64,000 bases of DNA, taken from Myroides odoratimimus. GTDB taxonomy: Bacteria; Bacteroidota; Bacteroidia; Flavobacteriales; Flavobacteriaceae. The first letter of the stretch is position 1. Every line of letters starts with the position of its first letter. The stretch lies in the NCBI RefSeq assembly GCF_001485415.1, contig NZ_BCMQ01000015.1, positions 25,315-89,314 on the forward strand, written 5' to 3'. Below, one piece after another: positions 1 through 7,715 of this stretch. The notes below the pieces were generated by a model. It was not told the origin of the DNA. It worked only from the letters and a program-made list of their open reading frames with translations, and did not search any database. The position numbers and the translations under genes were made by a program.

Positions 1-72
1 TAGTGGGGAGTTACCTATAAAGTAAAACAGCTATAACTATGTTGTTTAAAAGTTATTTAGATTTAATTCAAA

Positions 73-103
73 TTGTTGTGATGCGAAAATAGTAGTAAAT
101 TTG
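73..103 (+). promoter_or_regulatory. Bacteroidota-type promoter of first AraC gene
   Basis: An ATTG box ending at 75 is followed after 20 bases by TAAATTTG (96-103), matching the Bacteroidota consensus TTG / TAnnTTTG. It lies about 40 bases before the ATG at 145. Confidence 0.55.
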
Positions 104-144
104 CCTCATCATCTACGCAAAAAGTATTAATAAATCTACGAGTT

Positions 145-1119
145 ATGAGTCTTTTATATCAGCAATATCAAGAGGTATTAAAGAATATTCCAAACCGCAT
201 TGAGTGGGGAAGTGGCGAACAGTACAAAGAGAGATATGGGCAGTTTACCTTTAAAGGAATTCCTATTAAACAGAAGTTTATTGATCATCCCTATTTTATT
301 ATCTCTTATGGAGAGTGGAGTGTACCTACTCCTGTAGATGTCGCAGTTATTAACGAAAAGAGTACGTTCAAGCTCATGTTAGAGTTAGAGGGGTATTCCT
401 GTTATTCTACATCAAGAGAGACGATAGAGGTTCCACAGGATTGCTTTAATTTGCTTTATGTACCTCGTGTAAATGGGCATTTGAAGTATAAAACAAATAG
501 AAAGGTAGTGGAGGTTCTTTTTGATGAAGACTATTTCGCACAACTAGTTGAGACTAAAATACCTGCTTTGGCTTCTTTTTTAAATTTAGTTAAACAAGGA
601 AAGACGACTACACTATTTGCAAAAGCGAAAACAATTCCCGTAGAGATACATCAGTTATTATTGAATATTTTACAGAGTGATGTTCATCCAGATTTGAAAC
701 TAGTTTATTTAGAGACTAAGGTAACAGAACTTTTACTGTTAAGTGTTCAGGAGTCTTTAGAGAGGAAGGTAGCTCCGATAGAAGAGATCAAGTCTATGAA
801 TGATGCGGATAAGTTATTACATATAAAAACTTGGATAGATAATCACTTTTTGCAAGAGATTACCTTCTCTATGTTGAGTCAGAGATTCTATATCAATGAA
901 TACAAACTAAAGAAGTACTTTAAAAAATACTATGATTCTTCTTTGATTAGATATGTAAGAGATTTGCGTTTTGAGTATGCGTATCAGTTATTATCGTCAC
1001 AGAAATTCTCAGTCAACAAAGTTGCTGAATTACTTCACTATGAGTATCCTCAACATTTTGCTATTGCATTTAAAAAGAAGTATGGCGTTCCTCCTAGTAC
1101 TTTAATTCACAGAAAATAG
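145..1119 (+). CDS. AraC-family transcriptional regulator
   Basis: A 324-residue DNA-binding regulator. The last ~100 residues carry the double helix-turn-helix of the AraC/XylS family (from HIKTWIDNHF through the second helix around KVAELLHYEYPQHFAIAFKKKYG). The N-terminal ~200 residues are a probable ligand-sensing domain that I cannot assign to a ligand. The overall layout resembles the PchR-like regulators common in Flavobacteria. A promoter with TAAATTTG lies just upstream. The next gene is a paralogue of similar length and order of parts, so this looks like a tandem duplication. The target genes are unknown; neither regulator is next to an obvious structural operon in this window. Confidence 0.85.
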   Translation: MSLLYQQYQEVLKNIPNRIEWGSGEQYKERYGQFTFKGIPIKQKFIDHPYFIISYGEWSVPTPVDVAVINEKSTFKLMLELEGYSCYSTSRETIEVPQDCFNLLYVPRVNGHLKYKTNRKVVEVLFDEDYFAQLVETKIPALASFLNLVKQGKTTTLFAKAKTIPVEIHQLLLNILQSDVHPDLKLVYLETKVTELLLLSVQESLERKVAPIEEIKSMNDADKLLHIKTWIDNHFLQEITFSMLSQRFYINEYKLKKYFKKYYDSSLIRYVRDLRFEYAYQLLSSQKFSVNKVAELLHYEYPQHFAIAFKKKYGVPPSTLIHRK

Positions 1120-1205
1120 GAGTGAAGAAATAGGGTGTTGTCTTAATTAAATATTAATTAACGAATATTATTTAGAGTTGATTTAAATTAGGAGGTCTTT
1201 TTAAG

Positions 1206-1213
1206 TACCTTTG
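1206..1213 (+). promoter_or_regulatory. -7 element of second AraC gene
   Basis: TACCTTTG matches TAnnTTTG about 45 bases before the ATG at 1259. The nearest upstream TTG is 25 bases away, so the -33 box is poor and the promoter may need an activator. Confidence 0.35.
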
Positions 1214-1258
1214 TCACTTTCAATCAGTAGAATAGTAATAATTCTTTAGTTTGGTATC

Positions 1259-2191
1259 ATGGTTAAAGAGACATTGATAAATGTAGGAGAGCGGTATGCT
1301 AGTCATGGCATAAAAGGGAATATACAGTTGTTAGATATGGAAGAGTTACATATTGATCACGTTTCTTTACAGCATAAGACTAGACAACAAAAAGAAGTAC
1401 TAAGAGATCAGAAGCACATTGAGCTTTTCTTTTTGTTTCAAGGAGAACACTTTTACCAATCTAATAAAAAACAATGCGTCAATACTTCTACAGGACGTTT
1501 TAGTTTTTTTCATCTACCTTATATTGATGGCTCCCTTGCTTTTAACCCTGTTGAAGAAAACTACAGTGCTATAGGCATAGAACTAACATTGCCTTATTTA
1601 GAGCGTATGTTTAATGGAGATCTAGAGTTGTTAGGAGACTTTGGTAAATCTTTGTACAGTGAGAGAGAAAGTGCTTTTTCTTCTAACTTAATGATTGTTC
1701 CAGAGATGAAGAAGTTACTTCATGACTTAGTCAATAATTCTTATGACGGTATGATGAAGAAGATTTATATGGAGACTAAGATTGTAGAGCTTCTTCTTTT
1801 AGTGATTAAGTACAGTGGAGATTATAAATATGACATGGTAAGTGGTTCACTGACGAGAAGTGATGTTGATAAGCTATATTATGTCAGAGAGTTAGTGAGT
1901 AATAATCTTCAGAATCCATATTCTTTAAGAGAGCTTTCTAGATTAGCAGGAATTAATGAGTTTAAACTAAAAAGAGGTTTTAAAGAACTGTTCTCTACGA
2001 CCATTTTTAATCATCTCTATGATGAGCGTATGGAGTTGGGGCAGAAGCTATTGATAGAACAAGATTTGTCTATCGCAGATATTGCTCAACAAGTAGGCTA
2101 TAAGAACCCAACCCATTTTACAGCTGCTTTTAAGCGCAAGTTTAATGAGTTGCCTAAAGATGTAAAGAGTGGTAATTTTGTTCAGTTTTAA
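1259..2191 (+). CDS. AraC-family transcriptional regulator, paralogue
   Basis: A 310-residue AraC/XylS-type regulator with a C-terminal double helix-turn-helix (VRELVSNNLQNPYSLRELSR, then ADIAQQVGYKNPTHFTAAFKRKF). The N-terminal half is a sensory domain with the same internal landmarks as the upstream neighbour (for example LPYIDGSL here, VPRVNGHL there, and METKIVELLLL / LETKVTELLLL), so the two are paralogues. The stop codon TAA (2189-2191) lies inside the terminal inverted repeat of the MITE-like element at 2186-2348. The element therefore abuts or supplies the end of the reading frame. Ligand and targets are unknown. Confidence 0.85.
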   Translation: MVKETLINVGERYASHGIKGNIQLLDMEELHIDHVSLQHKTRQQKEVLRDQKHIELFFLFQGEHFYQSNKKQCVNTSTGRFSFFHLPYIDGSLAFNPVEENYSAIGIELTLPYLERMFNGDLELLGDFGKSLYSERESAFSSNLMIVPEMKKLLHDLVNNSYDGMMKKIYMETKIVELLLLVIKYSGDYKYDMVSGSLTRSDVDKLYYVRELVSNNLQNPYSLRELSRLAGINEFKLKRGFKELFSTTIFNHLYDERMELGQKLLIEQDLSIADIAQQVGYKNPTHFTAAFKRKFNELPKDVKSGNFVQF

Positions 2192-2348
2192 CCCAAAATA
2201 CGTGATAGACCTATTAACGAGAGTAAATTATACAAAACAGCTCTGAATTTATGAAAAAAGCATACTATAGTATGCTTTTAGAAGAAATGAAAGAGATGTA
2301 AAATAGAATTTATTCGTAGTATCGGGCGAATGCGGATTCTGGGGTTAA
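2186..2348 (+). repeat. MITE-like element, copy 1
   Basis: About 163 bp bounded by TTTTAACCCA (2186-2195) and a matching inverted end TGGGGTTAA near 2340-2347. A perfect palindrome AAAGCATACTATAGTATGCTTT lies in the middle, split here as AAAGCATACTA / TAGTATGCTTT. It shares ends and internal blocks with copies at 6038, 36645, 45100 and 62051. Confidence 0.7.
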
Positions 2349-2381
2349 GAATCAATAGCAATTCTTTTCTTGCTAAAAATA

Positions 2382-2445
2382 AACAGTGCAGAAGGAGGAA
2401 ATATCAAAAGTAAGGTGATTGCTTTTAGTATTGTTCTACACTGTT
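2382..2445. repeat. Imperfect inverted repeat downstream of EamA gene
   Basis: AACAGTGCAGAA (2382-2393) and TTCTACACTGTT (2434-2445) are complementary at 11 of 12 positions with a 40-base loop. Role unknown; it could act near the 3' end of the - strand EamA gene. Confidence 0.35.
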
Positions 2446-2469
2446 TGAAGTAGCTAGTAATTGGGGTTA

Positions 2470-3360
2470 CTAACCGAATTTTTTACTTCCAGCTACGCAT
2501 AGAATAACGCCTACAGTTACTGCAATCATAGCTGTGCTTACCTGTTCGTTTAAAAGACTTGCCGCAAGTGCTAGACCAAAGAAAGGTTGTAATAACTGTA
2601 GTTGTCCTACAGAGGCAATACCTCCTTGTGCTAATCCTTTATACCAAAATACGAACCCCACAAACATACTAAATATTCCTAGATATGATACTCCTATCCA
2701 TGCTTCTGTGCTTATTAGAGAAGGTACTTCAGGAGCTGTGATCAGCATAATCGGTATAGATACGGGAAGTGATAATACCACTGCCCAAGAGATTACTTGC
2801 CATCCACCAAGTGATTTAGACAGTTTAGCTCCTTCAGCATAACTTAATCCACATAATAAGATAGCGAGAAGCATTAATATATCTCCTATAGGGGAACTTG
2901 TAACCCCTTGTAGAAAGGCAAACCCCACTACTAATAGACATCCAAGTATCGAGAATAACCAGAAGATAGACTTTGGTTTTTCTCCACCTCTCCATACCGC
3001 AAATACAGCAGTACACATCGGTAATGTCCCTAAGAACACTAGTGAATGTGCTGAGGTGATATACTGTAACGCTAATGCGGATAATAAAGGAAATCCAATA
3101 ACTCCGCCTATAGCGACTATAAATAAAGGCAATAATTGTTTTTTAGTAGGTCTTTTTTCTTTAAAGACAAGTAGACATAACAGCGCTAATACACCAGCAA
3201 TACCTGCTCTAGCTGCTGTTACAAATATTGGGTCTAATTCTAGTACAGCTACTTTAGTAGCAGGCATAGAACCACTGAATAGTAGTACTCCTATGAATCC
3301 ATTGATCCAACCACTTGTTGAAGTTTGTTGTGCTGAATCAATTACACTAGTTTGTTTCAT
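2470..3360 (-). CDS. EamA/DMT-superfamily transporter
   Basis: A 296-residue inner-membrane protein with about ten hydrophobic segments in two EamA-type repeats, typical of drug/metabolite transporters that export small metabolites or amino acids. It is divergent from the MocR-type regulator at 3456, with a 95-base shared promoter region that holds an inverted repeat. In this arrangement the regulator usually controls the transporter in response to a PLP-related or amino-acid signal (inference). A close paralogue of the same length, also divergent from a MocR gene, lies at 32775-33665. Substrate unknown. Confidence 0.85.
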   Translation of the reverse strand: MKQTSVIDSAQQTSTSGWINGFIGVLLFSGSMPATKVAVLELDPIFVTAARAGIAGVLALLCLLVFKEKRPTKKQLLPLFIVAIGGVIGFPLLSALALQYITSAHSLVFLGTLPMCTAVFAVWRGGEKPKSIFWLFSILGCLLVVGFAFLQGVTSSPIGDILMLLAILLCGLSYAEGAKLSKSLGGWQVISWAVVLSLPVSIPIMLITAPEVPSLISTEAWIGVSYLGIFSMFVGFVFWYKGLAQGGIASVGQLQLLQPFFGLALAASLLNEQVSTAMIAVTVGVILCVAGSKKFG

Positions 3361-3383
3361 TTTCTTGATGTTTTATTTTTTAA

Positions 3384-3433
3384 CAAAAATATACTGTATT
3401 AGTATGTAGTACAGTATCAATTTTGTAATTTTG
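3384..3433. promoter_or_regulatory. Divergent promoter/operator region of EamA-MocR pair
   Basis: A perfect inverted repeat ATACTGTA (3391-3398) / TACAGTAT (3410-3417) lies between two -7-like boxes: TATTTTTG on the - strand (3391-3384) toward the transporter and TAATTTTG on the + strand (3426-3433) toward the regulator. The block ACAGTATCAATTTTGTA is nearly identical in the second EamA/MocR pair (33713 onward). A regulator-binding site is inferred. Confidence 0.5.
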
Positions 3434-3455
3434 AAAGGACACAGTTGAGATTGTT

Positions 3456-4877
3456 ATGGAACAGAATTATTTGTATTTGAATATAGCAGATGCTATTGCT
3501 AGTCAGATTAGAGCAGGAGTACTAAGAGCAGGAGACAGACTTCCTTCTGTAAGAATGTTGTGCACAGAACATCAAATTAGTATGAATACAGCCAAACGAG
3601 TGTATTTAGAATTAGAGACGCAAGCATTAATAGAGTCTAAGCCTCAGTCAGGCTATTTTGTAAGTAACCTATCCTATACGGATATTCCTTTGCCTCAGCC
3701 GAGTAACCCTATCTTTTTAGCAAATAATAAGGAGCCTAAGGAGATTATTCGCAAGGTATATTCTAATATGGGAAATAGAAAGCTGACCTTATTCTCGTAC
3801 AGTACACTATATGATGAGTTTTTGCCTTTGGCCAAAATGAAGAAAGAGATTATAGCAGCCTCTAGATCATTAGTAGATGGAGGGATAGAATATGATTCTG
3901 TACAGGGCAATCTTAATTTGAGGAGAATGATCGCGCAGCGTTCTATCACTTGGGGAGGTAGTCTTAAAGAAGAAGATATTATTACGACTAATGGAAGCAT
4001 GAGCGCTATTTCGTTGTGTTTATTAGCATTGGGTAAACCTGGAGACACCATTGCAATAGAAAGCCCTTGCTACCCAGGTATCTTTCAGCTAGCTATTGAT
4101 TTAGGATTTAAGGTGATTGAGTTACCCACAGATCCAGTTTCTGGTATTGATGTGCAGTCTCTTAGAGATGCAGTAGAGCATATCGATATGTGTCTATTGA
4201 TCTCTAATTATAATACCCCATTAGGTAGTTGTATGCCTGATGAGAATAAGAAGGAAATAGTAGAACTCTTAGAGAAACACGATATCCCATTGATAGAGGA
4301 TGATGTCTATGGGGATATGTACTTTGGTAATCACCGTCCTAAATGTTGTAAAGCATTTGATAAGACAGGTAATGTGATCTGGTGTAGTTCTGTATCTAAG
4401 ACCTTGACTCCTGGATATCGCGTAGGGTGGGTGTCACCTGGTAAGTATAAGAATAAGATCATGCATCAAAAGTTAGTACATCTAATCTCTACGCCTCCTT
4501 TAATGCAAGAAGCTGTAGCTAGCTTTATGCGCTCAGGCAATTATGATAAGCACCTGCGAAAACTTAGAAAAGAGATCTATAGCAATTATCAGAAATATTT
4601 GAATACCATTATTACTAGTTTTCCATTGGGTACTAAGGTTAATCGTCCTCAAGGTGGATTATCACTATGGATTGAGTTTGATCCTTCTATTGAGGCGATG
4701 GATTTATATGACTTAGCTATTGCGGAGGGCATTAGTATAGCCCCAGGTAGAATGTTTACAGTACAAGAGCAATTCGAGAACTGTATCAGACTGTGCATAG
4801 GCTTGCCTTGGTCAGAGGATGTAGAAGCCAAATTAAAAAGAGTAGGAGAGTTGAGTAAACAATTATTGAGGAAATAA
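3456..4877 (+). CDS. MocR/PdxR-type GntR regulator with aminotransferase domain
   Basis: A 473-residue fusion of an N-terminal GntR winged helix-turn-helix (residues ~1-75: DAIASQIRAGVLRAGDRLPS, SMNTAKRVYLELE) with a class-I aminotransferase-fold domain. The latter includes ISNYNTPLGSCMP, EDDVYGDMYF and CSSVSKTLTPGYRVGW, where the lysine of SKT is the expected PLP-binding residue. MocR proteins are regulators whose aminotransferase domain senses PLP or an amino-acid adduct. The gene is divergent from an EamA transporter that it probably controls (inference). It is a paralogue of the protein at 33754. Confidence 0.9.
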   Translation: MEQNYLYLNIADAIASQIRAGVLRAGDRLPSVRMLCTEHQISMNTAKRVYLELETQALIESKPQSGYFVSNLSYTDIPLPQPSNPIFLANNKEPKEIIRKVYSNMGNRKLTLFSYSTLYDEFLPLAKMKKEIIAASRSLVDGGIEYDSVQGNLNLRRMIAQRSITWGGSLKEEDIITTNGSMSAISLCLLALGKPGDTIAIESPCYPGIFQLAIDLGFKVIELPTDPVSGIDVQSLRDAVEHIDMCLLISNYNTPLGSCMPDENKKEIVELLEKHDIPLIEDDVYGDMYFGNHRPKCCKAFDKTGNVIWCSSVSKTLTPGYRVGWVSPGKYKNKIMHQKLVHLISTPPLMQEAVASFMRSGNYDKHLRKLRKEIYSNYQKYLNTIITSFPLGTKVNRPQGGLSLWIEFDPSIEAMDLYDLAIAEGISIAPGRMFTVQEQFENCIRLCIGLPWSEDVEAKLKRVGELSKQLLRK

Positions 4878-5033
4878 GAAGACTTTCTAGTTTAATAATT
4901 TAAGTGATTTTGTTTTTTAAATAGAAATACATGTAATTATTTGTTAAAATAAATGAATTTAGTTTTGTGTTGAAATATTTTTTGATTTTATTCGTTTTAA
5001 TTAAATAAAACTCAAAAACTTTATTTCACAATT

Positions 5034-6035
5034 ATGAAATTATACTCTTTAACTGAATTGAACGATGTTTTAAATGGCGTTGTTGTAGGAAGTACATTAA
5101 GACAGATTAGTACAGCTGAGCAGTTGGAAAAAGCCAAAGAATGTCAAGTCTCATTTATAGGTAATAAAAAGTACGAACGCTTATGGGGGGAATCAAAAGC
5201 CCCTATTGCTATTGTAAATAAAGATATTTCTATTCTACCAGGTATAGATAGGGCGTTTATTAAAGTAGATAATGTTGATTTAGCATTAGCGAAGTTACTT
5301 ACACTATTTGCGCCTAAGATGCCTGTTTTTAAAGAAGATATTCACCCTAATGCTACGATAGATAGCACAGCAATAATAGGTGAAGGAGCTAAAATAGCAG
5401 CTGGTTGTGTAATCGGTGAAAATGTTATAATCGGAAAAAATGTAAAGATGTATCCTAATGTCACTGTATTAGATGACAGTACGATTGGTGATAATACGAT
5501 ATTGTGGTCTGGTGTCATTGTGCGTGAGCGCAGTCATATCGGACATAACTGTATTTTACATCCTAACGCAGTGATTGGAGCTGATGGATTTGGTTTCTGT
5601 CCGTCTCCTGAGTTAGGGTTAGTGAAGATACCTCAGATCGGTAATGTAGTTATCGGTAATTATGTTGAGATAGGAGCGAATTCATGTGTAGATAGAGGAA
5701 AGTTTAGCGCTACCATTATTGGAGATGGTTGTAAGATTGACAATCTTGTTCAGATAGGACATAATTGTGAGTTAGGAAAATTCTGTATCATGGCTGGTAA
5801 TAGTGGTTTAGCAGGTTCAGTTACACTAAAAGACTTTGTGGTGATAGGAGGTAGTGCTTCTATTAAAGATCACGTTACTATCGGGCAGGGTGCTGTAGTA
5901 GGAGCTGGATCAGGAGTGACTGGAGATGTAGAAGCAGGTAAGACAGTATTAGGTTACCCTGCTCAAGAAGCAAAAACAACGTTGAGACAATGGGCTGCAC
6001 TAAAGCAATTGGTAACCAATAGAACAAAGAACTAA
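5034..6035 (+). CDS. lpxD: UDP-3-O-acylglucosamine N-acyltransferase
   Basis: A 333-residue LpxD, the third step of lipid A synthesis: transfer of a 3-hydroxyacyl chain from acyl-ACP to the amino group of UDP-3-O-acyl-glucosamine in the cytoplasm. An N-terminal uridine-binding domain (~1-100) is followed by a long left-handed beta-helix of hexapeptide repeats (IGEGAKIAAGCVIGENVIIG and similar). The catalytic histidine is expected in LVQIGHNCELG. The length fits the family. It stands alone here rather than in the usual lpxD-lpxC-fabZ-lpxA cluster, so a second lpxD elsewhere in the genome is plausible. A terminator follows at 6196. Confidence 0.9.
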   Translation: MKLYSLTELNDVLNGVVVGSTLRQISTAEQLEKAKECQVSFIGNKKYERLWGESKAPIAIVNKDISILPGIDRAFIKVDNVDLALAKLLTLFAPKMPVFKEDIHPNATIDSTAIIGEGAKIAAGCVIGENVIIGKNVKMYPNVTVLDDSTIGDNTILWSGVIVRERSHIGHNCILHPNAVIGADGFGFCPSPELGLVKIPQIGNVVIGNYVEIGANSCVDRGKFSATIIGDGCKIDNLVQIGHNCELGKFCIMAGNSGLAGSVTLKDFVVIGGSASIKDHVTIGQGAVVGAGSGVTGDVEAGKTVLGYPAQEAKTTLRQWAALKQLVTNRTKN

Positions 6036-6037
6036 TC

Positions 6038-6184
6038 TTTTAACCCAAAATACGCAATAGACATATAAACGAAAAGTAATTATACGAAATAGGTCTGAAT
6101 TAGTGACAAAAGTATACACTAGTATGGTTTTAGAGCTAATGAAAAAGCTATGAAGTAGAATGGTTTTGCAGTATTTAGGTTTAA
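6038..6184 (+). repeat. MITE-like element, copy 2
   Basis: It begins TTTTAACCCAAAATACG (6038) and ends near TTTAGGTTTA (6174-6183). The centre has an imperfect version of the palindrome (AAAGTATACACTAGTATGGTTTT). About 147 bp, same orientation as copy 1 and inverted relative to copy 3. It sits three bases after the lpxD stop codon. Confidence 0.65.
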
Positions 6185-6195
6185 TAATAATCTAT

Positions 6196-6232
6196 AAGCG
6201 ACTAACTGATAAGGGTTAGTCGCTTTTTTTAT
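6196..6232 (+). terminator. Intrinsic terminator after lpxD
   Basis: AAGCGACTAAC (6196-6206) pairs perfectly with GTTAGTCGCTT (6215-6225), followed by a run of T. Confidence 0.8.
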
Positions 6233-6259
6233 ATACCTCTATTTGTGATGAATCATTTA

Positions 6260-7105
6260 TTAATCTTGATAGATTCTATTGATATACTGTAAGGCATTCT
6301 TAGCTTCTTCTATATTTACTTTTAGGACAAGTCGTTTACCTAGTTCTATTTGTAGTTCTTGAAAGAAAGTAGTCATGGTGTGAAAGGCTTCCCATGTATT
6401 TTGAATATTAGCATTGCTATAGGTTCTTAATACCTTGTTATAGTCTTCATCGCTTAAGTAGTTCTTAATGAATTTACCTGATTTGCCTATAGAAACGCTA
6501 AAATGGTGTTCACTTCCTATTTTCCAAGCTAGTAACTGTAAGAACATAGGACGGACGACAGACTCCATCATATCTTTTGCATATACTCTTTCTTCTCTAG
6601 CCAGTCCCTTAGCGACATTAGTAGAACACCACCAAAACTCATTACACACTTCTGTAAACTCCCGTTGAGTAGGGCGTTGTACATGATAGTCGTTATCAGA
6701 AGACTTAGGTATATCTTTAAATATTCCATCTTTGTCTAGCCATACGATAGAGAGACTGTCTTTTTTATACTGCTCTAATTGATCTACTGGGAATAGGGTA
6801 AGGTCTAATCTACTACCATCTTCATAAATCATTAAATAAGCATACGAAATAGAAGAAATAACCTCTTCGTTACCTAAGTGCATATCATCTGGTAATTGTT
6901 GTATGGCAGGCTGTCCAAAGGTTTTGTAGACAATACCCTCTTTCTTGATACTTTCTATATCAGTCACCATATAGATGATATCATAATCTTGGTACTGATC
7001 AGGAGTAACCATAGGGTTAGCCCTTGAACCATTGAGAATAACAGCTCTAATGTGGTCATCTTGTTTGGCTAATTGAAGGATCTCTGTTTGTAATGGTGAA
7101 GCCAT
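6260..7105 (-). CDS. Aminoglycoside 6-adenylyltransferase-like protein
   Basis: A 281-residue ANT(6)/AadE-type nucleotidyltransferase. The family adenylylates the 6-hydroxyl of streptomycin, giving resistance. The N-terminal motif VILNGSRANP followed by DQYQDYDIIYMV is the family's nucleotide-binding signature, with the metal-binding acidic residues in DYD. I place the start at the ATG at 7105 (protein MASPLQTEIL...), because a longer frame opening at 7156 only adds a non-family leader. No mobile element touches the gene, so it may be an intrinsic chromosomal homologue. Activity on streptomycin is inferred from the family. Confidence 0.85.
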   Translation of the reverse strand: MASPLQTEILQLAKQDDHIRAVILNGSRANPMVTPDQYQDYDIIYMVTDIESIKKEGIVYKTFGQPAIQQLPDDMHLGNEEVISSISYAYLMIYEDGSRLDLTLFPVDQLEQYKKDSLSIVWLDKDGIFKDIPKSSDNDYHVQRPTQREFTEVCNEFWWCSTNVAKGLAREERVYAKDMMESVVRPMFLQLLAWKIGSEHHFSVSIGKSGKFIKNYLSDEDYNKVLRTYSNANIQNTWEAFHTMTTFFQELQIELGKRLVLKVNIEEAKNALQYINRIYQD

Positions 7106-7715
7106 ATAGGTGTTTTTAAGACGAATAAGCAAGATAATTAAATTAAAATGATTCACAGTGGTGTTTTTAGGAGTAGAATAAAGTTTTTTAATAGTCTAGC
7201 ATTGCCACTCAAATACAATACTATTACTCAATAACTATAAAATCCATAGATAAGGACGTATATCTCACTTGATCTGCATAGCCATTAAGAAGAAAGTTCT
7301 ACATTAGGAAGAGGTACTACGAGGTAGTAAATGCCTGTGTGTAGCTCTAATTGAAGATAGTTACTGCTCGTTTTTATTCTTCAAAAATAGCAGTGGTCAC
7401 ATAGTTATCGCATAGTGATGGCATACTGCTCGCATATTTTTGCCTGCTTTTTATGCGATCACTATGGGATCAAACTACAATCAGTATATCATCATAGCTA
7501 TACACAGGGTATCAGGGGGATAAGTCAACGACTTCTAATGCTGAGTTCTGAAGTACAAGAAGTGTTGTCTTCCTTTTTAATGAATCTAAATAATACTCCT
7601 TCTTGCGTCTTTTATATTCCTTTTAGCGTCAGTACTCAGGCAAAGGGATGCCTACTTTTGCCCTATCAATAAGAGAGATAGTCTTCCACAGAGCTATTCT
7701 ATAAGAGAGATCAAG
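7106..7715. other. Long intergenic region before TonB receptor gene
   Basis: About 600 bases with no convincing gene. A frame of 85 codons at 7415-7672 has no family resemblance and unlike composition, and I do not accept it. The notable feature is the inverted repeat at 7411-7466, listed separately. Confidence 0.5.
7411..7466. promoter_or_regulatory. 15-base inverted repeat upstream of TonB receptor
   Basis: CATAGTGATGGCATA (7411-7425) and TATGCGATCACTATG (7452-7466) are complementary at 14 of 15 positions with a 26-base loop. It has no T run, so a regulatory hairpin or operator is more likely than a terminator. It lies 250 bases upstream of the receptor gene. Confidence 0.4.

Noticed and set aside
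2534..3409. + strand frames opposite the EamA gene
   Set aside because: Antisense shadows of a conserved membrane-protein gene.
7415..7672. 85-codon open frame with several Cys and His
   Set aside because: No family resemblance, poor composition, and it overlaps the inverted repeat; likely chance.
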